64,000 nucleotides of DNA from Struthidea cinerea (GCA_013397865.1 VZTI01004088.1:2928322-2992321), one strand, 5' to 3'. Counted from the stretch's first letter, positions 1-12,260 are shown. Notes: generated from the letters alone by a model not told the origin. Numbers and translations: made by a program.

Positions 1-427
1 TGTTATAATATCAGTGAAGAATATGGCACATAATATCACAGTGAAGAATCCTGCCTTACCATTCTCTGTCATGGTTTACTCTATAATGAAAGAGGAACAT
101 TTGATATATGGAAGAAATAGCAAATATATCTGTTTTTTTTACTAAAGAAAGTCTGATTTGCTACACAGTATTCTTCAAATTGCTCCTGCACAGCAAATGT
201 GTTAATTAAGTACATTAAAGTCAGATCTTTTTCATTAAAATTATTTCATTTATAATGGTGAGTTAAGTAGGTTGTTTATAAAGAAAGAGATCTCTGAAGG
301 CAAATTACCATGAATAAAAGCAAGAAGAGATCTGAACTGATTTTAATGAAGTAATGAATAAATTATTAGTGTCTTCAGGTTCTTCAAAAAATAATTAAAA
401 AATAACTTGTCTTTAATTTCTTCTTAG

Positions 428-505
428 TTTGTTTGTGCAGATGCTGGAACAAAACTAGCTGAGTCAACAATCTTACATAAACAGATGATTGCCTCGATGC
501 CTGGA
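428..505 (+). CDS. UNC79: UNC79 coding exon A (partial gene; earlier exons lie left of the window)
   Basis: This is the first of eight exons seen from the 3' end of UNC79, a very large cytosolic auxiliary subunit of the NALCN sodium-leak channel that works with UNC80 and sets neuronal resting excitability. A pyrimidine-rich acceptor ending ttcttag precedes it and a strong donor GTAAGT follows. The 78 bases give 26 whole codons, beginning FVCADAGTKLAES and ending IASMPG, which matches vertebrate UNC79 as I know it. The exon enters and leaves in phase 0 and joins in frame to the exon at 2979. The frame alone would not identify the gene; the identity comes from the continuous protein made by joining all eight exons. 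The other roughly 2,300 residues are encoded to the left of the window. Confidence 0.93.
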
Positions 506-2978
506 GTAAGTACTGGACCAAAGTCCATTTCTTAGTTCTGTTGTTCTGATTTTTTAAAAGAATACATCTTATTCAGCTTGCTTTGCTTCATTTTAATGTT
601 CTTTCCTTTTCATTTCTCCTCTGGTTGGCAAGATGTATTACAGGCTTGAGGTTGAGATGCTTCATCCTTTCTATTAATGGTGGAAAAGTTCTGAATTTGA
701 TGTTGATTCCCTTGCTTTCACCGATAACCTTTAGTCATGTAACTGACTTCAGTGGAGCCTGTCCTCAAAAAGACAAATCAAGATCTGCAATTCTCAGTGG
801 GGAACAGACCAGCTGAATGCATCAAAAAATGGTAGCAGAATGGAAAGCTACAAGCCATTACCTCCATTCTCACAAAAGATTATCTGATTAAAGAAGGGAG
901 TTAATGGTGTTTCTCTAGTAATGTATAAGTCATTCATCTACATCATGCTGATGAGTGTAGCTGAATTACAAGTGCTCCTAATTGCCAGGGCACTGAATAT
1001 GCACCTGGTGAATATGGGAGGAAGTAGCACAATGGGAGGTCTTGACTTGTGACTGACTACCCAAGCAGATGGAAGAGGGTTAGCCAAGGTTTGCTTCACA
1101 AGCTGAGTGAGGAAAACTTATTTTCCTATGTGTGTGTCAGCTTTAGGGATGACTTAATAGGATCTTTCCCATGTATCTTCTGAAGTGCGTGATTTTTTAA
1201 ATGCCAATCTTTAATAATACCTTTCTTCCCAACAGAATATTTTAATTTATACTTGCTTTAAATAGACAGACTAACATTGGTGTTACAAGGTGTGATAGGA
1301 ACATGATCATTGCAGAAGAAATCATAGAAAATTAGGCTGCCTACTGCTTTCATGAGGCAGAATAGGTGGTTGGAGAGAAGTCTTGTGCAATTGAGCGTTT
1401 ATTTTCAGAGACTGGAGTGTAGTATCTTTCATAATTCTGTTATTCAATATTCTAGAAGCCAGGTCGAATCCTTAGTGCACATAAACTGGATGGAGGATGT
1501 ACTGACAGGGTTCCCAATGACCATATTTTACTCTTTCTTATTCCATCATGAGAACTGACAGGAGCAACATTTGAAAAGCCAGAAGGTGGCATAGTTCAAC
1601 ACTGTGTAGATTGATATTAACATACAGAAATGAGGAGTGCCCAGGTCAGTTGTTTAAATATAGAATGCTAGCAGTTTTTCAAATATCAGCCACTAAACTC
1701 AACTGTGGCTTAATAGTTTTGTGATCAAAACTATATCTGGTTCATTTGTATACTCAGATAGGATAATCAGCTTCCATGCTTCAAAGTGCAGGTAATACAA
1801 AAGAGGTCAAAGAACAGTAGTTTTCTTCTGTAAACTTTACTGCAATGTTTTGCCCTGAGCCTAGGACTTGGGATAAAGTATATTTTGGTGACTTCAAAAA
1901 GATATCTAATTTAATAATGTGATTATTTAGCCTCAAAAGTTAAGCATTTCTTTTCCTTGGCTCCTAAGAATGAGACATCCATAGTTCCCCTTGAATTCAG
2001 CTAGCATTATCTTCACCTCAGACTATTAACATATAAACAGAGGTTTATGTGATACCTAGTGGGTCAGTCATATCACCTCCGGAAAGCTTCCCCGCAGGGT
2101 TCCCTGATCTGTTCAAAGCCCTTATTTAATCTGACGCTCTGTTCTGTTGACTGCTTTACACATCTCAGGCACATCTTGTGCTAGCTGAGGGTCAGGGTAG
2201 ACATTTGTCACCGTTCTAGGAAATGGATTATGAAAATTTGTACTGTGCGAATACAGCAAGCACCACATTGATTCCTTTTGTTTTCCCTTTGAGGTTGTTT
2301 TTGCTCTGGCACAGGTGGCTTCTGTATATACCTTTATGATCTAACTGGAGCACTTAATAGCTTAAGTGCCATTAAGATGCTGTATTTTGAATGTTTTTTC
2401 TTCAGGAATATACAAGAAATATTCATTAGTTTTTGCAAAAAGGAAAAAACACAATACTTTTCAGTGATGTTTATTTTAGTGAGGTTTACACATAAAATAC
2501 CTGAAGCCAGTTATTTAAACTGTTTTTCTATTGTGATTAATGTGAATATAAGGTCATCTGTGCCTGTGACTTAATTTTGTTTTCTTTGATTGTAACTGAT
2601 TGGTTCCAATTGCAGAAATGCTCAGCTGCTTGAAAAACTGAGTTGTTCAATTCTCATCGAGTTTTTCAGACTTTGATTCTGGACCACTGTAAATTTCGGG
2701 ATGACATGACAAGAATATTCTTGAAAGTTTCATCAGTTAATCTTTTATTGCTGTGAGAGATAAGAGTATTTTATGATGCATGAAGAAGCTACGGCAGCTG
2801 GGCTATCTTCTTACACTATAATCAGATAAGAGAACATAATACAGTGAGAAGAAGAACATCAAAGAATACCTATTCCTAATAATTCTAACTAAAAAGTAAA
2901 ATAAAGAATTTGAGACAGACCAATTGTATTCTGGTGAAGCAAGACCTGGTACTTAAACTTATTTCTTCTATGTTGTAG
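506..2978 (+). other. UNC79: UNC79 intron between the exons at 428 and 2979
   Basis: This is 2.5 kb of AT-rich intron. Open frames here (for example near 583-816 and 1352-1558) show no family resemblance and lack consistent splice sites. I recognise no repeat family in it. Confidence 0.85.
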
Positions 2979-3068
2979 TGTGGAACAGCAGCAATGGAAT
3001 GCATGAGGCAGTATGTTGGGGAAGTGCTGGATTTCATTGCAGATATGCATACCTTAACCAAATTGAAG
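2979..3068 (+). CDS. UNC79: UNC79 coding exon B
   Basis: The exon has 90 bases and 30 whole codons, phase 0 at both ends. The acceptor is tgttgtag. The product starts CGTAAMECMRQYVGEVLDF and ends HTLTKLK, a well-conserved stretch of the UNC79 C-terminal region. It joins directly to SHMKTC in the next exon. The donor is unusual: AAG is followed by GTTGGT rather than the GTRAGT used by the neighbouring exons, so this splice site is the weakest of the set. A different frame through the same bases is longer as a raw open frame, but it does not match the family and does not join to the neighbours. UNC79 is thought to be built mainly of helical HEAT/armadillo-like repeats. The two Cys and the helix-like pattern fit a soluble helical segment; I see no membrane span. 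Confidence 0.94.
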
Positions 3069-6000
3069 GTTGGTTCTGGGCATACATTGATCTGAAGTAT
3101 ATGAGTTTTTTTAACAAAAATATGTTTTCTGTAAGAAACCTGCCTGGGAGACATGGTAGGAAGTGTTTGAGGATGACTGACAGGTTTTTTTTTCTTTCTC
3201 TTTTAAGAGATTTTTGGTACTGTTATAGATTAGAGACTTCTGTGGCAGCAGTAAAAAGTAGCTTATGTGGTGTTGAAATGGAGGCTGATTCAAATATCGT
3301 GAGCACAGAATAAAAATGCAGGCTTGATTTTTCTGAAATGTTGATGATAAGCAAATGTCATACCAAAGTCACTGTGAGAAGTAGTGTTTAGTATAACCCA
3401 GGGAAGCATACAACTCCTTGCCTGTACAAGTAAGTACACTCTTGTGTAGGAAACCTGTGCCTCTTATATACACAGACACTTAAATTAATTGGAAGTTCCG
3501 AGGTAATTAAAATGCAGTGATTGGCCTAAAAAAGGGGAGTGTCCTTTTTCTAATGGATGCTGTTGTTTTTATTGTCAGGTTATATTCTGTTGAGGTGGGG
3601 AAAAACCAAATAGCTCTTAGCTCTGTAGTCCAAACTGCATTTTGGTTTCTTTATATTAGTTGGACGACAAATTGTTACGAGGAGTGATAGGAAAATACTT
3701 CTGTTAACATAAAATGCTTTATTTAGGAATGCATTTCATAAAAAGATCCTAGTAATCATTAGCTGATCAAAACCTAGAGTTCCTGTTTCATGGAAGAGCT
3801 TCATGTTCCTATTAAATTTCCTACAGAATGGAAATTCTCTAAGATGTTTTGAAAAATAAATAGCCTAAGTAACAGTGCTGCTCTGAATTTTATTTATGAA
3901 GCAATGAGATGAGAATTTTCACCCTACTAGTTTCTCACACACTCCCCTGTTCACTGTTCCCCTGGCCCCTCCACCCCACCTTGTGGCCCAGAGGGGACAC
4001 CTTATTACAGGTTAATAATACTTACCACAAAGGAAGAAGAATCCCAGCTAAACTGAAACTTGTATCTTGAAACTCACTGTAACTGTATTTTTCTGGATAA
4101 AATATCTCTTTTTGTAGGTTCTCACCCTCTTGGCCATGAATTTCTTTGAATTAAAAAAAATAGTCTAAGCGAAGTAGCCTGTTATGCTGGAGTAGAAATT
4201 TACTTCTAAGCACAAAGTAATTAATCATTTTAAGTTGAATTGGATTGCCTTCTCACTCTATCCTCTTAAGTTATTCACCCATTTCTCTTAAAGTTCAGAA
4301 CTGCTTTCAGAATAGGTAGGCAAATGAATCATAAATGAGGCAAGAGATACGTCTGGTTCGCTAGTTCCACAGGAAGAATCTGAAACCAGGAATGGGGAAA
4401 ATTTGTTTATAAATGCTTGCAGGTATCCTCAGTCCTGTGTAAAATGTTTCTGTAGAAAACTTTCTGTCATTTGGACTTTTTTTCCTTCTGCCCATCTCCC
4501 GTGAGCTGTAGTCTGATTTTTAGAGTTGTTCTTACAGAGCTGAAGTCTGATAAGATGATTACTTCTTATGCTCAGTGGGACTATTTATTTTTAAAAATTT
4601 TATGAATGGATATAGGTAGAACATGAACTAAAACTTTTACCTGTTTTTTCACTTTCATGTTTTGAAATTGGACAAGAAGCTTCCCAAATGAGTCATGTGG
4701 CCATTTAAAACTAAGTCAGAAATTTCATGTTTTTTTGATTTAGCCATGTAATACAGGAATCTGAGTACAAAAATAGCATAATAGGAGAGTCAAATATCAC
4801 AATAATTTTATGTATTGTAAAGAATGAGCTTTTCTGTCTTATAAAATTAAAAGGCAGTTTTTATTTAACCAGAAATTATTTAACCACTTACTCTGTGGTT
4901 TCAACATACTTGAGAAAATACTTGTAAGAATTTCTAAGTTTACAAATAGTCAGAACTTCAAACAAATTCACAGCATTTAGATTCAAATTCTTGCAAGCTC
5001 ATTTAGTATATTTACTTACATTGCTTGGGTTTTATTAACAGTGGTTTTACTCACTAGAAAATGAGTCCTGAGAACATCTGGTTGTACAATTTCTGACGAC
5101 AAGTGTGTATTATCAACAGCATCTGGGGTTGATAGCTAGCAAAGAATGCCATATGATTTATATGACCAGTAACAATCCCAACAGCGGTTTAATGTTGGTT
5201 TTCTAATTTGGAAATTTCTACTCTCTGTAGGAATTCAGTGAACAGAAATAGTTAAAGTTGTTTATTTATACTCAATGTCATCTTTTGTGTGTCCAAGAAT
5301 AATTTCTGTGAAAGAGGCTAATTATTTTCAGTCCTGTGGATTAGCAATTCCTGCATTATAAAAAAGGTATAAATGTTGATTCTCAAGATACTCCCATTTC
5401 AGTGAATGTGAACTGTTTCTGTTCAGTTTATTATGGGTTTTTTTCCCTTTGGGATAAAATTTTAATTGGTAAAGTTTGGCAGGATTTTATTTAGAAACTT
5501 CCACCATTTTTGAAGATTTATAATGTATTTACCTGCAAAACTGTCTATCCTTTTTACCTATCTATATAACAAAGTCATTAGATATTCATGCTGGTACATA
5601 GGGGTTTTTTCTCTTGAAAGAGACTTTAAGTAAGTGCAATTTGAGAGTGTAAGTTTCTGGGGTCAGATACTTATCTGTTACAGAAATATTATTGGTTCAC
5701 TGATTTTTATCCTGTTATAATAATTGAATAACTGATGACCTGATTTTCTTGTGTGAAGCATATGGCTCTCCTTTTAAGCAAGCAACTTCAGTCAGCATGT
5801 GTTCTGTTATAGTCTAATACCAGAAGGTAACGCAAAGTTAGCTTAATAGAAATGCAGAAGTATCTCAAGAAGCACCAATGAAACATCCTTTAAAGCTGGC
5901 AAAGCAGGATAATGAATTATATTTACAGGCATAAATATTTGCGTGTTTCTTGGTAAGAAGTTTGGCCCTTTTTGTCGCCAGAGCTTAAAGGCATTTGTAA

Positions 6001-6481
6001 TTGAATAGTGCAATACTGCTGAATAGTGCAATATAGTGCTGGTGAGTAAGTGAGAGCTTCTTTCTGAACATGTAAATGGAATACTGCACATGGAAGGCAT
6101 TTCCTGCCCAGATGCTATCTTGTTAAATGGTTAGATTCTTTTGTTTTCACCTAAGCTCTCTGGATGTGCAAGCTTTAGTTTGTATTTATGAGCTGTTGTG
6201 TTTGCTGATACAAAAGCTGCCTGTACATTTTGCCCAATTTATATTTTGTCTGGCCTCTTGAAATTGTGGCCCTTTGTGGAAAGACCTGCATTATACAGGT
6301 GTTACTAATACAGGGACTGGAGAAATTTTTAAAATCTATTTCTTAGTTTTGTTTTGTAGACACAGTTAGAGATCCTGAGAAGGAATTGAAGGGGAGTGAA
6401 ATAGAATATGCTGTTTTTTGGAAGAACTTATTTCAAGCAAAATACTCTTTTTGGGTAGGAAATCCGATCTTTGCCTTGCAG
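3069..6481 (+). other. UNC79: UNC79 intron between the exons at 2979 and 6482
   Basis: This is 3.4 kb of AT-rich intron. A small imperfect tandem duplication of about 18 bp lies at 6002-6037, where tgaatagtgcaata occurs twice. The last 32 codons before the 3' splice site (6386-6481) stay open in frame with the next exon, but a pyrimidine-rich tract and cag end the intron at 6481. No gene or recognised mobile element is seen. Confidence 0.85.
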
Positions 6482-6657
6482 AGTCACATGAAGACTTGTT
6501 CTCAGCCACTGCATGAAGACACATTTGGTGGACATCTGAAAGTTGGTTTAGCTCAGATTGCTGCCATGGAAATCACCCGGGGAAACCACAGGGACAACAA
6601 AGCTGTGATCCGATATTTGCCTTGGCTTTACCATCCTCCTTCGGCAATGCAACAAGG
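6482..6657 (+). CDS. UNC79: UNC79 coding exon C
   Basis: The exon has 176 bases: 58 codons plus two bases of a glycine codon completed in the next exon. The acceptor is ctttgccttgcag and the donor GTGAGA. The product begins SHMKTCSQPLHEDTFGGHLK and includes AAMEITRGNHRDNKAVIRYL and WLYHPPSAMQQ, which are characteristic of UNC79. I chose the start at 6482 because it joins TKLK of the previous exon to SHMKT without a gap. The open frame continues upstream to about 6362, but those residues (EIEYAVFWKNLFQ and so on) lie behind a good acceptor and no upstream acceptor keeps the frame. This is the most confidently recognised exon of the gene. Confidence 0.96.
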
Positions 6658-8228
6658 GTGAGAGCGCTTTTCCACAAAAAGGAATACTAAAATGAGTTAG
6701 AAATCATCACAAAATTATGTTTTTATTGCCAGATTCCATAGATAAGACCCACAGTAGGGAATGGTGGCAGTGGGACATTGAAACAGCTGCTCAGCAGTTC
6801 TGGGATCCTTAACTGAGGAATTCGTCAATGTAATATGTAAAGTACATGCCAAAGGGACCGTGGAAGTAACTCCAGGGGCTTGACTGGAGTAACACTGGAA
6901 ATTAACTTGATTCTTTGTCTAGATGCAGACAGTGAAAAACAGAGAGGCACTTGATCAGTCCTAGAATTACAGAAAATATTCTGTGAATTGTAGACAATAC
7001 AATGGGAAATGGCCTTTGAAATTATGGAGTACAAATGAGTGAGAACTTTAAGCGTAGGCCTACTGATGTGATGATAAAGTTAGATGAGAGAAATCCTGCT
7101 CAAGACATGTTTTCTGTCCCTTTTCACTATGAGAAATCCCTTGTGTTACAGTGACAACAAATGAGATGTTTTGAGTGTAGGCAAATGGACTATGTTTCAA
7201 CAAACCTGTGTTCTTGTCCCAGCTTTGTCCCAGACTGCTTATCCAGGATTCTGGGCACTAAGCTGCTTAGGCTTCAGTCCTTTAGATACATCTGCATGTG
7301 CATTTATGTGGAGCATACCTGCTTTTGGAAATACGGAGTGCTTAGCTCCTTGCACTTTAGTTTCTTACATGTTAAAAAAGGAATACATGTTCTGAATTGA
7401 AGGTAATGAATTACTTTAAGATACTATAGGGACTTGAGGAAGCGAATTTTGTCAGAGTTTATTAAAAATCAAAAATTAGTGGCATGCCTCTTGTGTAATA
7501 TGAGTCTTTGACAATGATGTCAAATTAGAAACTAAAACTAGGAGTGAGAGTAGCCTAGTAAATAGTGATTTATTGATGGAAAAACAATTACTTTTTTCCT
7601 GTGCCTCTGAATTCAAATGAGTATTTACTTAGAGCTTGGAAGCAGCAAAGGGACAGACAGGATGTCACCAGTAAAGGGCTCTTCCTTTTTAGATTATATA
7701 AGCACACTGCTTTGCAATTAGACATTGTACTAGATGGTGGACAAATACTTCAGTGTCACAACAAAGCATAGTCCCTTCCCACAAAAACACAATCCATATG
7801 TGCAAAGAGAGGCTCAAGAACACAGACATTAACTCTGCTTTACCAGTGGAGAAGCGGAACACAGTGGAGGTAAGGCAGCTGAGTGGTGTCCAGGGGAGCT
7901 GAGAGGAGCGTTTCCACTTGGGCAATCCTTCCCATCTGATGATATCTGTGTAAAAAAATCGCTGTATATGGAAGCAATGAAGCGGTGAATGCTTTAACCT
8001 TTTATAGAGACTGTTTCTTAGACCCACCAAGTATGTTCTATTGGACTTGTATATGGAATGTCAAGGCCACTAAGTTCTGTGTGGTTGGAATCTTGACACA
8101 AGCTGTACCAATGATCTGTGTCTCCAGCACACTGAGACTGCATCTGCCTAATGTGCATAAGGAAACTCCATACTTTGGGGAAAGCCAGAAAACTTAGTAT
8201 CATTGTAAAATCTGCTCTTTCTTGACAG
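6658..8228 (+). other. UNC79: UNC79 intron between the exons at 6482 and 8229
   Basis: This is a 1.6-kb intron. It holds an eroded L3/MIR-like relic (about 7690-7900, listed separately) and otherwise unremarkable AT-rich sequence. Confidence 0.85.
7690..7900 (+). repeat. Eroded ancient L3/MIR-like interspersed repeat
   Basis: The order of short motifs fits the 3' parts of old amniote L3/MIR-type elements: acattgtactagatggtgga, then catagtcccttcccacaaaa, then acacaatccatatgtgcaaag and a purine-rich stretch ending ggagaagcggaacacagtgg. Similarity is by eye and diffuse, so the family and ends are uncertain. It lies within a UNC79 intron. Confidence 0.4.
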
Positions 8229-8415
8229 GCCCAAAGAGTTCATAGAATGTGTCTCACACATTCGTTTGCTGTCCTGGCTACTTCTGGGGTCTCTGACACA
8301 CAATGTTGTCTGTCCAAATTCTCCATCATCTTGCATGCCTATTCCACTGGATGCAGGTTCACAAATTGCTGACCACCTTATTGTTATTCTGATTGGGTTT
8401 CCAGAGCAATCAAAG
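8229..8415 (+). CDS. UNC79: UNC79 coding exon D
   Basis: The exon has 187 bases. Its first base completes the glycine codon left open by the previous exon, followed by 62 codons. The acceptor is tttcttgacag and the donor GTAAGG. The product begins PKEFIECVSHIRLLSWLLLG and ends IVILIGFPEQSK. The strings LLSWLLLGSL and HLIVILIGF are strongly hydrophobic. They are short and broken by polar residues, so I read them as core helices of a helical-repeat protein rather than membrane spans. The split glycine codon across the two exons is strong internal evidence that both belong to one transcript. Confidence 0.95.
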
Positions 8416-9781
8416 GTAAGGGATTATGTGTTTTAAGTAGAGATGTGTTATGTATTGGCCTTATTGCAAACATTTATTTTTGGTAAGAAAAAAAGAGGGG
8501 TAAAGCCTTAATAAAATACAGGGCCTAGGGAAAGAAATCTCTGTACAGTTTTTCATACATGCATAGAAAACTGATGAAATCAGTACAGTTAATAGGGTTC
8601 AGCTATTTCAAAATGTCTGAACACAGGAGTGAGGAAAGAAAAATTGAGTTCCAAATTGAACCTTTAGCAATGACAGCCTCTGTAGCAAATCTTTCAGACA
8701 GTTATTTATTCTAGTTGTATATTTGTATTGGATAGCATGTAAATAATTTTATGATCAAAATGTGCTGATTCAAGCACAATTTTTTTCTTAAGGTGTTCAG
8801 GACTAGACGAGTTATTACAGATTATAAGACATTTGTGACAGTAGTTTAACACAAATATAGCAGCAGTCTTTGGCACCAACCAGGGTTTTATTAGTGACAG
8901 AAGCAGAATGATCACACAGACATCTTATACATAAAATCCTCCTTTCTTTCCCTTCACCCAGCCAGGACACTGGTGCTTCCCATTCATTTCTTTGGCCTTT
9001 TTTTGCTCTTTCAAATACCTCTTTTCAGTTACCAAGCAACCATTGCGATGTTTGGTGCAGTCATACTGCCACAAGAGCACGAATCCCTCTTGCACTTGCA
9101 GACTGAGAAAACATCTCTGACCAGAAGCATCTTTCTTGTAATGAAGTAGTTAATGTCCAGTAGTCCTGGAGGTTCAGACACTGTGATATATAACAAGGAT
9201 TAGCAAAGAGCCATACACGAGTATGCAAAATGAATTCTCCTTCCTTGACCGTTTCCTTGTGACTATGAGCAGTCCCAGCAAAGCAGAAATGGATGACGGA
9301 TTAACAGAACAGATGTAGTAAGAACATGTATTTTATATCATAACTGTCCTTTCAGGTGATCAGAATCTGAATGATTTACCCCAACAGCATTTCTGAAGTG
9401 GAGTCACATGCGCCAGAGCCTCCATGCCTTCCACAGATTGCAGTGGAGATTTCCACTAAGAAAGTTTCAGAAATAGTCCTGAATTTTCAGGAATAGTCCT
9501 GTTTTGCAAAACTAACCTTCTTTTAAAGGGACTGACCTTAGTGCCATGCACTTAGACGGCATGGGAGCGTGTTTGCAAACGCAGTTTTTGGTCTGTAAAT
9601 ATAAATCCATTTTTTAAACATGGAGAAGATGTTATCAAGTGTACTTGACTTACTAGTTCCTAATGGGAGGGAAATGTGGGAAAAACTGCACGGTGGGACA
9701 CATGACAGGATGAAAGCCTCTGCACTATATCCCAATGCACTTATTTAAATAAACATTTTCTTTTATTTTCTGTTTCTACAG
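8416..9781 (+). other. UNC79: UNC79 intron between the exons at 8229 and 9782
   Basis: This is a 1.4-kb intron. A short local repetition of aatagtcctg occurs around 9470-9500. No recognised element or gene is seen. The 3' splice site is preceded by a long pyrimidine tract (ttttctgtttctacag). Confidence 0.85.
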
Positions 9782-9979
9782 ACATCTGTTCTGCACATGT
9801 GTTCCCTGTTCCATGCATTTATATTTGCTCAGCTCTGGACAGTGTATTGTGAACAAACAGCAGTAGCTCCAACAGTCCAGAATCAGAACGAATTTAGCTT
9901 TACAGCAATCCTCACAGCCCTGGAGTTCTGGAGCCGAGTGACACCGAGCATCCTCCAGCTAATGGCACATAACAAAGTG
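9782..9979 (+). CDS. UNC79: UNC79 coding exon E
   Basis: The exon has 198 bases and 66 whole codons, phase 0 at both ends. The acceptor is tttctacag and the donor GTGAGT. The product begins TSVLHMCSLFHAFIFAQLWT and ends ITPSILQ-type sequence, read here as VTPSILQLMAHNKV. The segment from NEFSFTAILTALEFWSRV onward is typical of UNC79. The open frame runs on past the donor to 10080, but the family sequence resumes in the exon at 12183 (MVEMVCLHV), so the donor at 9980 is real. Confidence 0.96.
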
Positions 9980-12182
9980 GTGAGTCAGGTGCTGCAGACA
10001 GATTTAGTACAGATTAAACTCAGAGGAGGCTTGGCTCTGTTTCAGTGGATACAACAGACTATGAATAACATCATAAAGTGACTTCGATGCTTTTGAGAAA
10101 TTAAAGGGATAGCTAATTAGTAGTGGTTTAACCTCACAGTGGGCCTGAAACCGGATCTAGCCAGAATCTGCCTGAAACAGCATTAAGAGCTTGAGTCGCT
10201 GCTTGTTGGATTAAGAGCTCCTTGCATCATGTCCCATTTTATGTACCTTCCTGCTCTTAACTGTGGTCTGTTGTTTTATCTGACTCTGCCTTACAGCAGA
10301 AATGAACTGTTCTAGGATAGTTCTGTGAATATCCATTTGATTATTTTTTACCATGTGATGGTGAAAAATTACACAACTGCTGACAGTTGGCCACCCATAA
10401 TTCACTGATTACTTATCAGAAATAAGCTACATAAATATCCCTTGAAACATTTTTGAGTAATGAATGACCAGAAGGAGGCATGTCTAGAGATAAAATTTAA
10501 AAGGGAAATGTTCACTCTGTCCAAAAATTGTCCATACCATTTGTTTGGAAATAACCTTTAAACATTTGTTTATTCCAACTACTCTCTTCTGCTGGAGCAA
10601 CTTTGTACAATAAGAACTCAGAGGGGTTCCAGCAGTCCTTTTATAGCTGCTCTTTGCTTACCCTTGACTAATGATTCTCTGCACCTGCAAGCTTAGGGTT
10701 AAGAGCCTGGTTCTGGTGGGCAAGACCTATTGTGTTTCCCACATCCCAGACAGTCATGACAGGTCAAAAATTTTTAACTGAGATGTTCACTTGTAGCTTT
10801 GGCTCTGGAGAGCCTGATGTTAGCTTTGAGTGGGAAACATTTTTACACATGGCCCATTACTCTTAAGTCAGATGCTCTTAAGGTTTGGGTTTTTATGGTT
10901 TGATGCTATTAAGCTTTTCATTTTTGGTTTGTTTGGGTTTTTGTTTTTCTTTTTGAAATGCAGACCTGTTATGTGTATGGAAATTGTTTTATATAGTTCC
11001 CTTTTCCCCATGTGAAACATCTTCCATCCCAGGCAGGTATGGACCTTGCCCTTTTAATTGTAATTGCATGGGCTGCACTTGAAAGTCTCAACCAGTTACT
11101 GTTTCCTGTGTCTTGTCCATATCAGGCAAGGACCACCTATAGCTGTCTTTAGATGATATTTTAGCCTCTGACATCTAGCAGGGTCTCTGTGGTTCACAAG
11201 CCATTGCTGGGAACAGTAGTTCAGGAAGCTCCATTTGAAGGAACGGGAAGTGTGCATAGCGTTCCTAACCAGCCCACTGTCAGCCACAAAAACCTCTTGT
11301 CAAGCCTTAGGACAAGAATATGACTGGGAAGTCCCAAGTTCCAATCCTTTTTCTGAAAGTATATCATTATGTAGCTTTAGTGCCACAGTTGTTAAGCTCT
11401 CTGCCTCAGCTCTTGCTCTGTGAAATGTAGATAATAATACTTGCCTGTCTCACAGGGGTGTTGTGAGGTTAATTAGTTAGTGTTTGTGAAGCACTTTGAA
11501 GATGAAAAGCACAACATAAAAGCTACATTTATTATTATCAAGGGGAATTTACATGTAGTTTAGACAGGCACTGTAAATACTCACTGCTGGCTCAGGGTGT
11601 TTGTCTTGTACCTGTGAATTTACACAATATAAAACATAAAAAGCTGTCTACTACCAAATAACTGATATTTGCATCTGTCATAAATTATGATACAAAATGG
11701 AAGAATTATGGACTAGCTGTCAGTTCAAAACAATAAACTGTCTTTTGATGGGGGATAAAAAGATGGGTTTTGTGAGTATGTTAATTTTCAAAGATTCAAT
11801 AAATAAAGATACCAATTTCTGACACACAGATTGATGACAATTACACAGCAAAGACATAAAAAACAATTTATGATGTCTGAAAAGAACAAAGCCAAAGGCA
11901 ACTTGTTTTGATGTGTGACAAGAATTAAAATATATCAAGGATTGAAATACTTAACAGATAGATGTTACCACATTGGGGTAAAACTAAATAAAGAAAAACA
12001 TCCCATATGTGCTCATGTAATATCTAATCTTGTGTATCAGTGGTTAATAAATGCACACCTAGTGATTCAGTAAAACTGCCTAGCAAATACAGGAAGATTC
12101 TTCTTAGGGACTGTTGGCTTAGCTTACGACATTGTTATGCTGGACATTAATTTGGTTTTACGCTTGATTTTTCTTTTCCAAG
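9980..12182 (+). other. UNC79: UNC79 intron between the exons at 9782 and 12183
   Basis: This is a 2.2-kb intron containing a well-preserved MIR1_Amn-like SINE (about 11320-11545, listed separately). A T/G-rich stretch with several GGT and GGGT runs lies at about 10880-10950. No other gene is seen. Confidence 0.85.
11320..11545 (+). repeat. MIR-family SINE, MIR1_Amn-like, sense orientation
   Basis: Landmarks of an amniote MIR occur in the right order: gactgggaagtcccaagttc near the start, ctctgcctcagctcttgctc, then tagataataatacttgcctg, then tcacaggggtgttgtgaggt, ttaattagttagtgtttgtg, aagcactttgaagatgaaaa and a terminal attattatta. The ttaattagttagtgtttgtg block followed by an (att)n end is the pattern I associate with MIR1_Amn in birds and other reptiles. 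It lies in a UNC79 intron on the gene's own strand. Confidence 0.8.
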
Positions 12183-12260
12183 ATGGTGGAAATGGTGTGC
12201 CTGCATGTGATCAGTTTAATGGAGGCTTTACAGGAGTGCAACTCTACTATCTTTGTAAAG
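12183..12260 (+). CDS. UNC79: UNC79 coding exon F
   Basis: The exon has 78 bases and 26 whole codons, phase 0 at both ends. The acceptor is ttcttttccaag and the donor GTAAGC. The product begins MVEMVCLHVISLMEALQ and ends CNSTIFVK. The first codon is an internal methionine, not a start: the preceding exon ends in MAHNKV and the two join directly. It belongs to the C-terminal helical region of UNC79, and no change in the reading frame is seen. Confidence 0.95.

Noticed and set aside
1460..1475. ggtcgaatcc-like string suggesting a tRNA B box
   Set aside because: No A box, acceptor stem or anticodon arm around it.
2978..3313. 111-codon plus-strand open frame starting at the UNC79 exon B position
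   Set aside because: It is the wrong reading frame of the real exon (2979-3068) and runs on into the intron. The correct frame gives CGTAAMECMRQ and joins both neighbours.
6386..6480. Upstream extension of UNC79 exon C
   Set aside because: A strong acceptor at 6480-6481 and direct joining of TKLK to SHMKT place these codons in the intron.
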